From: Uliginosibacterium gangwonense DSM 18521
Lineage (GTDB): Bacteria > Pseudomonadota > Gammaproteobacteria > Burkholderiales > Rhodocyclaceae
Direction of reading: 5' to 3'
Assembly: GCF_000373965.1 (NCBI RefSeq)
Contig: NZ_KB892834.1
Coordinates: forward strand, 466,191-530,190
DNA length: 64,000 nt
In this document: in pieces, positions 1 to 9,500 of the stretch
Numbering within the stretch: position 1 is the first letter of the stretch
Layout: each line of letters begins with the position of its first letter
Notes under the pieces: model-generated
Databases searched by the model: none
What the model saw: only the letters and a program-made list of their open reading frames with translations
What the model was told of the DNA's origin: nothing
Program-made: the position numbers and the translations under genes

Positions 1-2
1 GC

Positions 3-977
3 ATTCATGAGGATGAAAACCTCACCGCCTATCGAATGCGGATAGCAGAGGAAAATGGATTGGATAAACCGTATTGGGCCTTTGAAAGGATGGGCAAAGC
101 TTTTCAAAATAAGCTTGAATCAATTCAAAAAACAGCGATCCTGACCGAACAGCCCTTTGAGCATCTCCTCAGTCGTGCGTATCTCGACTTCTTGCATTAC
201 GCAGTGCATATCAATTGGTGTGGCAGCTTGGTGTCCAGAGAAATGATCAGGAAAGACCCCGCGCTGTGCCCAGTCTGCATCAAGGAGAAAGCTTACATCA
301 GGAGTTTTTGGGACCTCAAAACGGTGGTGGCGTGTCCGTATCATGATTGCTGGCTTGTGGACAAATGCCCGTCATGCAAAAACACGATTAAATGGGACGG
401 GATAAGAGGTACTCGTTGTTTATGTGGAGACAGCCTGGCTTGTTCAGACGAAATCACAGGTGCGAGTAAAGAAGCCATTTCCCTTGCCGCCATATCTGAA
501 ATCGCGTTTGGGTTCAAATCGGAGGCCTTACTCAGGAAAGCGAAAGTATTCCCCAAGACGCTATTAGAACTACCGCTTTCTATCTTGAGCCAACTCTATA
601 ACGAGGTCGTTTATAGTTGTTTTAAATATGATTACGGTGAACCAAAAGGAGATATGAATTTTGACTCGTTTGACTTGGTTTTCGATGCTTCAGCAGTGAA
701 CTATTTTGTGAGCGTTTTTTCGAACTGGCCTAGCGGATTAAGCAGCCCACCAAGCTGGGTCGATTTTTCTTCGCCATCGTCAAGAAAAAACTTCGTTAAG
801 TCCATCAGATACTTCCCGAATTTGATGAATGGACTGGTGCGTGACGGATTCCGTCCGAAATGTGTAATGGAGTTCATTTTTCGTGACACAAATCTATCTG
901 AGAAATATTTTCGGGGAAATGAACTCAGTGAAACCGAAGCAAGCTATATCGTTGATCAGATCATGAAAAAGAGATAA
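3..977 (+). CDS. TniQ-family transposition protein, 5' end outside the window
   Basis: The frame is open to the left edge and reads HEDENLTAYRMRIAEENG, the usual opening of TniQ/TnsD proteins, so the true start lies upstream and the ATG at 36 is probably internal. A zinc-finger pattern follows: CPVC at about residues 78-81 of the ATG form, then CPYHDCW, CPSC and CLC. This Cys/His spacing is typical of TniQ, which guides the target choice of Tn7-like and Tn5053-like transposons together with the TniA transposase and TniB ATPase. The C-terminal half has no motif I recognise. Base composition is more AT-rich than the genes downstream, consistent with acquired DNA. A second tniQ starts 10 bp after the stop. 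TniA/TniB, if present, would be left of the window. Family assignment is fairly sure; the element type is inference. Confidence 0.78.
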   Translation: MHEDENLTAYRMRIAEENGLDKPYWAFERMGKAFQNKLESIQKTAILTEQPFEHLLSRAYLDFLHYAVHINWCGSLVSREMIRKDPALCPVCIKEKAYIRSFWDLKTVVACPYHDCWLVDKCPSCKNTIKWDGIRGTRCLCGDSLACSDEITGASKEAISLAAISEIAFGFKSEALLRKAKVFPKTLLELPLSILSQLYNEVVYSCFKYDYGEPKGDMNFDSFDLVFDASAVNYFVSVFSNWPSGLSSPPSWVDFSSPSSRKNFVKSIRYFPNLMNGLVRDGFRPKCVMEFIFRDTNLSEKYFRGNELSETEASYIVDQIMKKR

Positions 978-986
978 GGCCGAGCT

Positions 987-2347
987 TTGATCACGCCAGG
1001 CATCATTGGGCATGAAGGACCAGCAGGTCATCAGTTGCTGGTCCGCCCTTTTCCCGTACAGGGGGAGAGCAGTCTCGGCTACGTGCTTCGGCTCTCATCC
1101 CTGAACGGCCTGGACTCTCCCGTCTGGTTGGAGCAACTCGGGACTGGATCCAGTTTGAGCCGCATGTCAGGACACGAGGTAGGTACTTTCCTGCGAGGCC
1201 CATTGCGAATTTTCCTGCGTTTCATGGCTCCGATCCGAGAGGCCTTTCTTTGCGGCACTGGAACACTCGTCGGCCCCGATTCTGCCCAGACTGCCTGGCT
1301 ACGCAGGCGCTATGGAAAGCGAGCTGGGACCTGAATCTCTACACCGCTTGCCCAATACACAAGGTGCAGTTGCTGGAGCAGTGCTCGGCATGTGGAAAAC
1401 TCTTGTCATGGAGAAGGCGCTCGCTTACGCAATGCTCATGCGGCGCATCCTTGTCCGAGCAACACGCACCGGTGGCCTCGCAAGCCACGATTGCGCTGGC
1501 GGAGGAGCTTGAAAACCGTCTTCTGCACTCCCTTGAGAATGTGGAGCCCCGCTTTCCTGCGCTGGCGCAGCTTGGCATGGAAGAAGTGCTCAATCTGTTC
1601 TTTTTCCTGGGTGCCTATGCCGTATCGGCAGCACCTAAGCCACTCAAGGTCCCACGACTAGCAGAACTCGCTATGTCACGGGCAATCGCAGAGAACGGCG
1701 CTGCAGCGCCGCTTGATTGGCCGCATGGCTTCTCGTCATTTCTGGATGGTATTGTGGATCGGAACCGCCAGGTTGATGCACCAGATGCCCGCCTGCAACA
1801 GCGCTATGGATACTTCTACCGAGCCTTCCAGCTTGAGTTCAACAACCCGGCGTATCAATTTCTGTATGAGGCATTCGAAGCTCATGTCCGGTCGACCTGG
1901 AAGGGGCAACTGGCTCGTCGTCATCGCAATCTGTCGAGCGAAACGCGAACATCACATGATTGGATTCCACTGTTACAGGCCGCAAAGGTGCTCGGGGTCA
2001 GCAACAAAACGATTCAGCGTTACATTGAACAAGGGCGATTGGTGGGACAAACGTATCGAACTGAGGCCGGGCGGATCTTCGGTAGCGTTTCACGGGCAAG
2101 TGTGGCCGATCTAGCGGAGACCAGAAAACACTGGCTGACACTCAAAGCTGCCCGAGCCTACTTGGGCATTTCACGCAAGGTCGCGGAGTCCTTGCTGCGC
2201 AAAGGGAGTATGACGCCCATCAGTGGCCCAAGCGTTGACGGTACGACTGTCTGGATGTTCGGTGTGAGGACGCTCCCTGATCCCCGCGATAGCTGCCTGC
2301 AACCCAACGCCACAGCTGATGAAAAGCCATGCGATGGAGCGCTTTGA
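987..2347 (+). pseudogene. Second TniQ-family protein with C-terminal helix-turn-helix repeats, frameshifted
   Basis: The N-terminal TniQ part (VRPFPVQGESSLGYVLRL) is read in one frame from about 987. The zinc-finger part (RPRFCPDCL, then ACPIHKVQLLEQCSACGK and CSCG) continues in another frame that is open well upstream of 1250. The switch must fall near 1165-1215 and needs a single-base indel, so this is either a decayed gene or a sequence error. The remainder is intact to 2347. Its last 130 residues hold two successive excisionase/MerR-like helix-turn-helix segments, one containing AAKVLGVSNKTIQRYIEQGR and one containing LKAARAYLGISRKVAESLL. A TniQ with such a DNA-binding tail could read its own target. 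If functional, the two TniQ proteins may serve different targeting pathways, as TnsD/TnsE or dual TniQ do in other Tn7-like elements (inference). Confidence 0.7.
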
Positions 2348-2350
2348 ACG

Positions 2351-2869
2351 ATGGAAGTAAAACCGCTCGTTGTTTTTCTGGACTGTGAATTCACAGACTT
2401 CATCCAGATTGATCTGATCAGTATTGGACTCGTGTGCGAGGACGGTCGTGAGTTTTATGCAGAAAGGACTGATTTTAGTTTGGAGGAATGCTCGGATTTT
2501 GTAAGTGCAGCAGTTTTGCCGCTTCTTGGCTCAGATTCCGAAGCCAGGATGTCCAGGGAGGAGTTAACAACTCGTCTGCATACATGGCTCGCCGCGCTGC
2601 CAGCGTTCATGATTGCCTGTGACTCAAACCACGATCGTGATCTGCTCGTGGATGCTCTGGATTATCAGCCTGTGAACAATCTGGTGGGGTGGATTAATCT
2701 GAACTCGCTTGCACCTGAGGAGCATGCTGTTTTTCAGCACGAGGCTGCTCGATATCACGATTTGCCTGACCACCCTTGGCATCATGCGCTCCATGACGCC
2801 CGAGCGCATCGTGTGGGGTGGCTGGCCACAAAAACGCAGGGGCCGCTCCTGAATATTCGAAGTGACTGA
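2351..2869 (+). CDS. DEDDh-type 3'-5' exonuclease, RNase T/Rv2179c-like
   Basis: A 172-residue protein starting 4 bp after the TniQ gene. Exonuclease motifs of the DEDDh superfamily are visible: VVFLDCEFTDF near residues 7-17 (Exo I, D-x-E), ACDSNHDRDLL near 89-99 (Exo II) and HHALHDARAHRVG near 143-155 (Exo III, H-x4-D). Size and motif spacing fit the small stand-alone exoribonucleases (PF16473-like) rather than DnaQ. Family members trim RNA or single-stranded DNA with two metal ions. Its tight spacing behind tniQ suggests it is cargo or accessory of the same element; a role in transposition is unproven. The start follows the TniQ stop directly, so translational coupling is likely. Confidence 0.72.
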   Translation: MEVKPLVVFLDCEFTDFIQIDLISIGLVCEDGREFYAERTDFSLEECSDFVSAAVLPLLGSDSEARMSREELTTRLHTWLAALPAFMIACDSNHDRDLLVDALDYQPVNNLVGWINLNSLAPEEHAVFQHEAARYHDLPDHPWHHALHDARAHRVGWLATKTQGPLLNIRSD

Positions 2870-3053
2870 ACCAACTAGGCGCGAGGTTCTCTGAGTGGTT
2901 TCTGTGGATAAGTTTGGTGTCGATGCTTGGGTGGTAGTGGACGTTGGCTATCCACCATATGTTGGAACTACCGTGGACGATCCAGACCTGCCGTAAGTTT
3001 TTGGAGACTACGTGCCGTATGTAACTGAGTAAATCCGCCATTCGTTAAAGTTA

Positions 3054-3110
3054 GCGACCGACAAGTCATCGGCCTTAGCTGCCGGTCGCCTTCTCTAAGT
3101 CGAACGACCG
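3054..3110. repeat. Inverted repeat cluster, possible transposon end
   Basis: GCGACCG at 3054-3060 is matched by CGGTCGC at 3083-3089, and a further CGACCG occurs at 3105-3110, where the opposite strand repeats the core. The cluster lies in the gene-free 2870-3150 stretch between the element-like genes and the efflux operon. A TTATCCACA-type site is at 2903-2911. Repeated short sites near a terminus are a feature of Tn7/Tn5053-like ends, but no terminal repeat partner is in the window. It could equally be a terminator-like hairpin. Confidence 0.35.
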
Positions 3111-3150
3111 GAGCCTCCTCGTAACCAGACGAAACCTTTCCTCTGATCTG

Positions 3151-4608
3151 CTACTTGATTGCTATCGCCTCTGGCTCTTTGGGTTGCCAACCACCGCCCA
3201 GTGCCTTGAATGCTGCGACTGCGGCACGTGCTGATTCCGTTTGCGCCTGCACTCGCGCATCGGACGCACGCAGCAAATTCTCGTCCGCCTGCAAAACTTC
3301 GATCAGACTGATAGCCCCCTTCTGGTAAGCAGTAAATGAGAGCGAACGCGCGCGGCTGAGCGAGTCGACGCCTTGAGTGAGTACGGCAGTCTGTTCCTCC
3401 TTTTTGACCAAAGCCGAAAATGCATTTTCCACGTCCTCGGTTGCGAGTAATGCAGCGAGCCGATAGGCTGCCAGTGCCTCGGCTTCCTGCCCCTTCGCTT
3501 GCTCGATTTGTGCGTTGATGCGCCCGAAATCGAAAAGACGCCAGCGCAGACCAAGCACCCCGGAAGCCTGGCTGGCGCCATTGGTAAACAGGTTGCTGCT
3601 AGATATCGAGGTTGCACTGCCAACGAGGCCACTCAGGGAGACTTTGGGATAGTATTCCGCGATGGCGACGCCAATCCGTGCGTTGGATGCGGCGAGACGG
3701 CGCTCGGCCACGATCAGATCAGGTCGGCGTCTAAGCAGTTCGCCCGGAGAACCGGCAGCGGCAATCTGAGGAGGCGTGGGAATGTCGCTGGCTTCCGCCA
3801 GCTCCGCACGGTGGGTGCCGGGGAGCGCGCCAAGCATCACATCCAGTGCGTTCATGGCCGCGTCCAACCCTGTTTCCAGAACCGGGATAGATGCTTGCAC
3901 CTGAGCCAGCGCCCCTTCGGCCTGCTTAACCTGCAGTTCCGCAGCCAAGCCCTTGCTGTACAGAAGCTTGATGGTCGAGAGTAAGTCCTGCTCAGTTTGT
4001 ACCTGCCGTCGCGCAATGTCCAAACGTGTCTGTAATCCACGGATGGTGATGTAGGTATCGGCAGTCTGCGCGGCTACGGCCAATCGAGTCGCTACCGCAC
4101 CCGCTTCTGACGCTTGATAGTCAGCAAGCGCCGCCTCCCGACCTCGGCGGAGGCCGCCGAATACGTCCAGCTCCCAGCTTGCGCCGACATCCGCTTCGTA
4201 AGATCCACCATAGCGGTCAAAACCAGGTGTCGAATTCAAAACTCTCCCCAAAGGAGTTTCGATGGACTGGTAGGCTCTGGCTGCTTGGCCACTGATATTG
4301 CCGGAGGGGAGCAAGGCAGCGTTGGCGGCACCAAGGCCAGCACGCGCTTGAACTACGCGCGCCGACGCCTGAGCAAGATCAAGGTTCTGCTCCAGGGCCA
4401 GGGTCACGAACCGAGTCAGACGAGCGTCACCGAAACCTGCCCACCATGTGACGAGATCTGCGTTTGAGGTCGCCTGACGCTGATTGATTGCCGCCTGACC
4501 GTGGAACTGCTCCAGCATGGGAACGTTTGGCTGTACATAATCAGGGCCGACTGCGCAGCCTGCTAGCAGGCCTGCCACGATGGCGATGAGAGTGTGTTTG
4601 GGCAGCAT
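3151..4608 (-). CDS. RND efflux outer-membrane lipoprotein, NodT/OprM family
   Basis: A 485-residue protein with a lipoprotein signal peptide (LLAGC lipobox near residues 14-18) followed by GPDYVQP, the hallmark of NodT-type outer membrane factors. Two TolC-like halves follow (ALEQNLDLAQASARV near 92-106, and a second helical pair containing RRRPDLIVAERRLAASNARIG). It forms the trimeric outer-membrane duct that joins the adaptor and pump encoded downstream at 5405-9597. It is transcribed away from tetR and shares the 89-bp intergenic region and operator with it. Splitting the duct gene from the adaptor/pump pair on the other side of the regulator is less common than a simple operon. Length and motifs fit the family closely; the drug substrate cannot be read from the sequence. 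Confidence 0.9.
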   Translation of the reverse strand: MLPKHTLIAIVAGLLAGCAVGPDYVQPNVPMLEQFHGQAAINQRQATSNADLVTWWAGFGDARLTRFVTLALEQNLDLAQASARVVQARAGLGAANAALLPSGNISGQAARAYQSIETPLGRVLNSTPGFDRYGGSYEADVGASWELDVFGGLRRGREAALADYQASEAGAVATRLAVAAQTADTYITIRGLQTRLDIARRQVQTEQDLLSTIKLLYSKGLAAELQVKQAEGALAQVQASIPVLETGLDAAMNALDVMLGALPGTHRAELAEASDIPTPPQIAAAGSPGELLRRRPDLIVAERRLAASNARIGVAIAEYYPKVSLSGLVGSATSISSSNLFTNGASQASGVLGLRWRLFDFGRINAQIEQAKGQEAEALAAYRLAALLATEDVENAFSALVKKEEQTAVLTQGVDSLSRARSLSFTAYQKGAISLIEVLQADENLLRASDARVQAQTESARAAVAAFKALGGGWQPKEPEAIAIK

Positions 4609-4634
4609 GGGGACTCTTTCGTGGATAAACTGTA

Positions 4635-4668
4635 GTGACTATAATACCAAATAGTCACAGGTTGTCCA
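4635..4668. promoter_or_regulatory. TetR-type operator with overlapping divergent promoters
   Basis: A perfect palindrome GTGACTA-N10-TAGTCAC spans 4635-4658. On the minus strand TGGACA (4663-4668) and TATTAT (4641-4646) sit 16 bp apart, a good sigma-70 promoter for the outer-membrane gene. On the plus strand TATAAT at 4640-4645 can serve tetR. Both -10 boxes lie inside the palindrome, so a bound TetR dimer would block both. The same palindrome recurs at 5336-5359. Confidence 0.75.
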
Positions 4669-4697
4669 GTTAAACCGACTGGAGTAAGCTTAATCCC

Positions 4698-5315
4698 ATG
4701 AAAACGACGACTACCTATCCCACTTCAGCCCGAGGTCCGGCTGACCACGAGGTGCGAGACCAGATCGTGGCGGCGGCCACCGAGCACTTCAGCCGCTATG
4801 GCTATGAGAAAACAACTGTTTCCGATCTCGCAAAGGCCATTGGTTTCTCTAAGGCTTATATCTACAAGTTCTTCGAATCCAAGCAGGCCATCGGCGAGAT
4901 GATCTGCACGAACTGTCTGCGCGAGATCGAGACCGAAGTCAGCGCGGCAGTTGCTGGGGCCGATCAGCCGTCAGACAAGCTGCGGCGAATGTTCAAGGCC
5001 AGCACTGAGGCGAGTCTTCGCCTGTTTTCTCAGGACCGCAAGCTCTACGAGATCGCCGCATCGGCTGCGACGGAGCGCTGGCAGGCAGTGCTTGCCTACG
5101 AAGAACACACTCAGAAGCAACTTCGAGATGTCTTGCAGGAAGGGAGGCAAACGGGAGATTTTGAGCGCAAGACGCCGCTTGACGAGACGGCGATGGCGAT
5201 CTATCTGGTGATGCGCCCTTATCTGAATCCTCTATTGTTGCAATATAGCTTTGACTACACGGAAGAGGCGCCCGTTCTACTTTCCAGCTTGGTGCTTCGT
5301 AGTTTGTCGCCCTAA
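4698..5315 (+). CDS. TetR/AcrR-family repressor of the RND system
   Basis: A 205-residue regulator. The N-terminal helix-turn-helix is typical: QIVAAATEHFSRYGYEKTTV at about residues 22-41, then SDLAKAIGFSKAYIYKFFES to about 61. The C-terminal half is a helical ligand-binding domain (TetR_C_7-like), which in this family senses the exported compound. The gene sits between the divergent outer-membrane gene and the adaptor gene, and identical palindromes lie on both sides of it, so it very likely represses both units and itself. A GGAG lies 13 bp before the ATG, a somewhat long spacing. Function as a repressor is inferred from family and operator layout. Confidence 0.88.
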   Translation: MKTTTTYPTSARGPADHEVRDQIVAAATEHFSRYGYEKTTVSDLAKAIGFSKAYIYKFFESKQAIGEMICTNCLREIETEVSAAVAGADQPSDKLRRMFKASTEASLRLFSQDRKLYEIAASAATERWQAVLAYEEHTQKQLRDVLQEGRQTGDFERKTPLDETAMAIYLVMRPYLNPLLLQYSFDYTEEAPVLLSSLVLRSLSP

Positions 5316-5333
5316 AAGTGAAGAGACGAGGTG

Positions 5334-5361
5334 TTGTGACTATTGACTTGATTAGTCACAA
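5334..5361 (+). promoter_or_regulatory. Second TetR operator, in front of the adaptor/pump genes
   Basis: TTGTGACTA (5334-5342) and TAGTCACAA (5353-5361) form a perfect 9-bp inverted repeat with a 10-bp spacer, the same core and spacing as the operator at 4635-4658. TTGACT at 5343-5348 in the spacer could be a -35 box, with only a weak -10 downstream. It lies 44 bp before the adaptor start codon. Confidence 0.75.
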
Positions 5362-5404
5362 GTACCACAATGAAAGTTCTGAACACTTTGTTAAAGGGAC
5401 TTTC

Positions 5405-6520
5405 ATGCTCCGGCCCCGCCTCGCTACATCTCTATTCATTTGTGCATTACCGTTGGCATTGGTCGCTTGCGGTGAAAAGACGCTTTTCGATCCACGTACC
5501 GAGGCTCCCTTGGTGCGTGCAGTGACTGTTCAAGGGGCTGCTGCTGCGTCACGTTCATTTACGGGAACCGTCGCCGCCCGTGTGCAGAGCGATCTGGGAT
5601 TTCGTGTCTCAGGCAAGGTGCTGGAACGCTTGGTTGACGCGGGCCAGACCGTCAAGCGTGGGCAAGTGCTCATGCGCATTGATCCCATTGATTTGAAACT
5701 CGCTGCACATGCCCAACAGGAGAGTGTTGCGGCTGCACGAGCACGCGCCCAGCAAACGGCGGACGATGAAGCCCGCTACCGCGACCTGCGCGGCACTGGC
5801 GCCATCTCTGCTTCAGCCTATGACCAGATCAAGGCTGCGGCAGATGCCGCCAAGGCCCAGCTCAGTGCAGCCGAGGCGCAAGCCGACCTTGCCCGTAATG
5901 CGAGCCGCTACGCTGAGCTGATCGCAGACGCTGACGGGGTTGTCATGGAGACAACAGCCGAACCCGGACAGGTCGTCAATGCAGGGCAGGTCGTGGTTCG
6001 CTTGGCGCATGCCGGGCGTCGCGAAGCGATTATCCAGCTGCCGGAAACCCTGCGACCTGCTGTGGGCTCGACGGGGCAGGCCACACTTTTTGGCAAGGAA
6101 GGCGTCAGCGTCCCCGCCAAACTTCGGCAACTTTCAGATGCTGCGGATAAGCTTACCCGCACTTTCGAGGCACGGTATGTGCTCGAAGGGGAACTGGTCA
6201 ATGCGCCGCTAGGTGCCACGGTCACCATTGAGATCCCCGACGGGCCAAGTCCCAAGCAAGATGGCTTGCAGGTGCCCATCGCTGCCTTATTCGATGCGGG
6301 TAGAGGGCCTGGGGTGTGGATCATCAGTGGAACGCCTGCCAAGGTATCTTGGCGGCCCATCGTGGTCCAGCGTGTTGATGATGACCATGCACGTGTAGCG
6401 GGACAACTCAAACAAGGTGACAGGATCGTCGCGCTCGGCGCGCATCTGCTGCGTGAAGGCGAACAGGTCCGCGTGGCGGGCCTTGCCGCTGCCACGGCAA
6501 CTGAAGGAGCGCGTCCGTGA
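5405..6520 (+). CDS. RND efflux periplasmic adaptor lipoprotein (membrane fusion protein)
   Basis: I start the gene at the ATG at 5405 (371 residues): it follows AAAGGG at a good distance and gives a lipoprotein signal with lipobox LVAC near residues 16-19. An upstream in-frame start at 5318 would put the operator inside the gene. Recognisable parts are the biotinyl-lipoyl half-motifs (GTVAARVQSDLGFRVSGKV, and ADGVVMETTAEPGQVVNAGQ), a helical hairpin rich in Ala/Gln near 105-170, and beta-barrel and membrane-proximal domains. The protein bridges the inner-membrane pump and the outer-membrane duct. Its stop overlaps the pump start by 4 bases (GTGA), indicating translational coupling. Confidence 0.88.
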   Translation: MLRPRLATSLFICALPLALVACGEKTLFDPRTEAPLVRAVTVQGAAAASRSFTGTVAARVQSDLGFRVSGKVLERLVDAGQTVKRGQVLMRIDPIDLKLAAHAQQESVAAARARAQQTADDEARYRDLRGTGAISASAYDQIKAAADAAKAQLSAAEAQADLARNASRYAELIADADGVVMETTAEPGQVVNAGQVVVRLAHAGRREAIIQLPETLRPAVGSTGQATLFGKEGVSVPAKLRQLSDAADKLTRTFEARYVLEGELVNAPLGATVTIEIPDGPSPKQDGLQVPIAALFDAGRGPGVWIISGTPAKVSWRPIVVQRVDDDHARVAGQLKQGDRIVALGAHLLREGEQVRVAGLAAATATEGARP

Positions 6521-9500
6521 GCGAAGGCCGTTTCAACCTCTCGGCGCTCGCGGTACGCGAACGCGCCATCACTCTGTTCCTGATCATCTTGATCACGGTC
6601 GCAGGCATTCTCGCCTTCTTCAAGCTTGGGCGCGCGGAAGATCCGCCGTTTACGATCAAGCAGATGACGATTGTCACCGTCTGGCCGGGCGCGACAGCCC
6701 AAGAGATGCAGGACCAGATCGCCGAACCGCTCGAAAAGCGCATGCAGGAACTGCGGTGGTACGACCGCACGGAAACCTACACGCGTCCTGGCATGGCCTT
6801 CACCATGGTTACCCTGCGTGACAATACGCCACCTTCGGCAGTTCAGGAGGAGTTCTATCAGGTCCGCAAGAAGATTGGGGACGAGGCCAAGAAATTGCCC
6901 GCAGGTGTCATAGGCCCCTTGGTCAACGACGAATATGCCGATGTGACGTTCGCGCTCTTTGCCCTTAAGGCCAAGGGAGAACCCCAGAGACTGTTGGTGC
7001 GCGATGCAGAAACGCTGCGTCAGCAACTCCTGCATGTTGCGGGGGTAAAGAAGGTCAACATCATCGGAGAGCAGCCGGAACGCATCTTCGTGTCCTTCTC
7101 CCATGATCGTCTGGCGACTCTGGGGGTTGCGCCGCAGGATATCTTCGCCGCACTCAACAGCCAGAACGTACTGACCCCGGCTGGGTCCATCGAGACCAAG
7201 GGGCCCCAGGTCTTTATTCGCATTGATGGTGCATTCGACAAGCTGGAGAAGATTCGGCAGACCCCGATTGTTGTGCAGGGGCGCACGCTGAAACTGTCAG
7301 ATGTGGCCACTGTCGAGCGTGGCTATGAAGACCCAGCCACCTTTCTGGTCCGCAACGGCGGTGAACCGGCACTGTTGCTCGGCGTTGTGATGCGCGACGA
7401 CTGGAACGGGCTTGATCTGGGTAAATCACTTGAGGCAGAAGTCACCAAGATCAACGCGGAACTCCCCCAGGGAATGACCTTGTCAAAAGTGACGGATCAG
7501 GCCGTCAACATTCGCTCGGCGGTAGACGAGTTCATGGTCAAGTTCTTTGTCGCATTGCTCGTCGTGATGGTGGTGTGCTTTCTCAGCATGGGCTGGCGAG
7601 TCGGTATCGTTGTGGCTGCGGCTGTCCCCCTGACGCTGGCGGCTGTGTTCGTCATCATGGCGGCCTCTGGAAAGAACTTCGACCGAATTACCCTTGGCTC
7701 CCTGATCTTGGCGCTGGGTTTGCTGGTGGATGACGCCATCATTGCAGTCGAAATGATGGCGGTGAAGATGGAAGAGGGCTATAACCGTATCGCTGCCTCC
7801 GCCTATGCATGGAGCCTGACTGCTGCGCCGATGCTCTCCGGCACGCTGATTACCGCCGTCGGCTTCATGCCAAATGGTTTCGCACGGTCCACTGCAGGCG
7901 AATATACCAGTAACATGTTCTGGATTGTTGGTATCGCACTGATCGCGTCGTGGGTGGTCGCGGTCGTCTTTACGCCCTACTTGGGCGTCAAGCTGCTGCC
8001 TGACATCAAGAAGACCCATAGCAGCCACACCTCACTCACCGTGGCCCTCTATGACACTCCGCGCTACAACCGCTTTCGTCAACTACTGGGGCGCGTCATC
8101 GCCCAGAAGTGGATCGTCGCCAGTGCGGTGATCGGGCTTTTCGTGGTGTCAGTGCTTGGCATGGGCTTGGTGAAGAAGCAGTTCTTCCCAACCTCCGACC
8201 GGCCAGAAGTGCTTGTTGAAGTGCAGATGCCCTATGGTACTTCGATCAAACAAACCAGTGCCGCAACCGCTAAGGTAGAAGCTTGGCTTGCGAAGCAAAA
8301 GGAGGCCAAGGTGGTGACGTCCTATATTGGACAGGGTGCTCCCCGGTTCTTCCTGGCAATGGCGCCTGAATTGCCGGATCCGTCGTTTGCCAAAATTGTG
8401 GTGCTGACGGGCGATGACAAGGAACGGGAAGCCCTCAAGTTCAGACTGCGCGAGGCTGCGGCTGAGGGGCTGGCGCCGGAAGCTCGGGTACGCGTCACCC
8501 AGATCGTGTTTGGCCCTCCCTCGCCATTTCCGGTTGCCTATCGCGTCACGGGGCCGGACCCGGACAAATTGCGCGAGATTTCTGCGCAAGTCGAGAACCT
8601 TATGCATGCCAGCCCGATGATGCGCACTGTCAACACGGATTGGGGGCCACGTGTACCCACCTTGCACTTTACGCTTGATCAAGACCGCCTTCAGGCCGTT
8701 GGGCTCAGCTCCAGCTCGGTAGCGTTGCAACTGCAGTTCCTGCTCAGTGGAGTGCCACTTACGGAGGTACGTGAGGATATCCGCTCCGTGCAGGTGGTGG
8801 GCCGCGCTGCCGGTGAGATTCGTCTTGATCCTGCGAAGATTGCTGGCTTTACCTTGGTCGGAGCGGCCGGGCAGCGCATCCCGTTGTCTCAGGTTGGCAA
8901 GGTTGACGTGCGCATGGAGGATCCTATCCTGCGGCGCCGCGACCGTACGCCTACGATCACGGTGCGGGGCGACATTGCTGAAGGCTTGCAACCGCCGGAT
9001 GTTTCGACGGCCATTACCAAGCAGTTGCAGCCCATCATGGCGAAGCTGCCGAGCGGCTACCAGATTGTAGAAGCGGGCTCCATCGAGGAATCTGGCAAGG
9101 CCAACGCAGCCATGCTGCCGCTGTTCCCGATCATGATCGCGCTCACGCTGCTCATCATCATCCTGCAGGTTCGCTCAATGGCCAGCATGGTGATGGTATT
9201 TCTGACCAGTCCGTTGGGCCTGATTGGCGTAGTGCCGACGCTGCTCGTTTTCCAGCAACCATTCGGCATTAATGCGCTAGTTGGCCTGATCGCGTTGTCG
9301 GGCATCCTGATGCGCAACACACTGATCTTGATCGGCCAGATCCGTGAAAACGAAAAAGCCGGACTGGATCCATTCCGCGCACTGGTCGAAGCGACCGTAC
9401 AGCGTTCTCGACCTGTGATTTTGACGGCATTGGCTGCAATCCTGGCCTTCATTCCGCTGACCCATTCGGTGTTCTGGGGAACGCTGGCCTACACGCTGAT

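Noticed and set aside
5318-5404. N-terminal extension of the RND adaptor from 5318
   Set aside because: It would place the TetR operator within the coding region and precede the lipoprotein signal with a charged stretch; the ATG at 5405 has a proper ribosome site.
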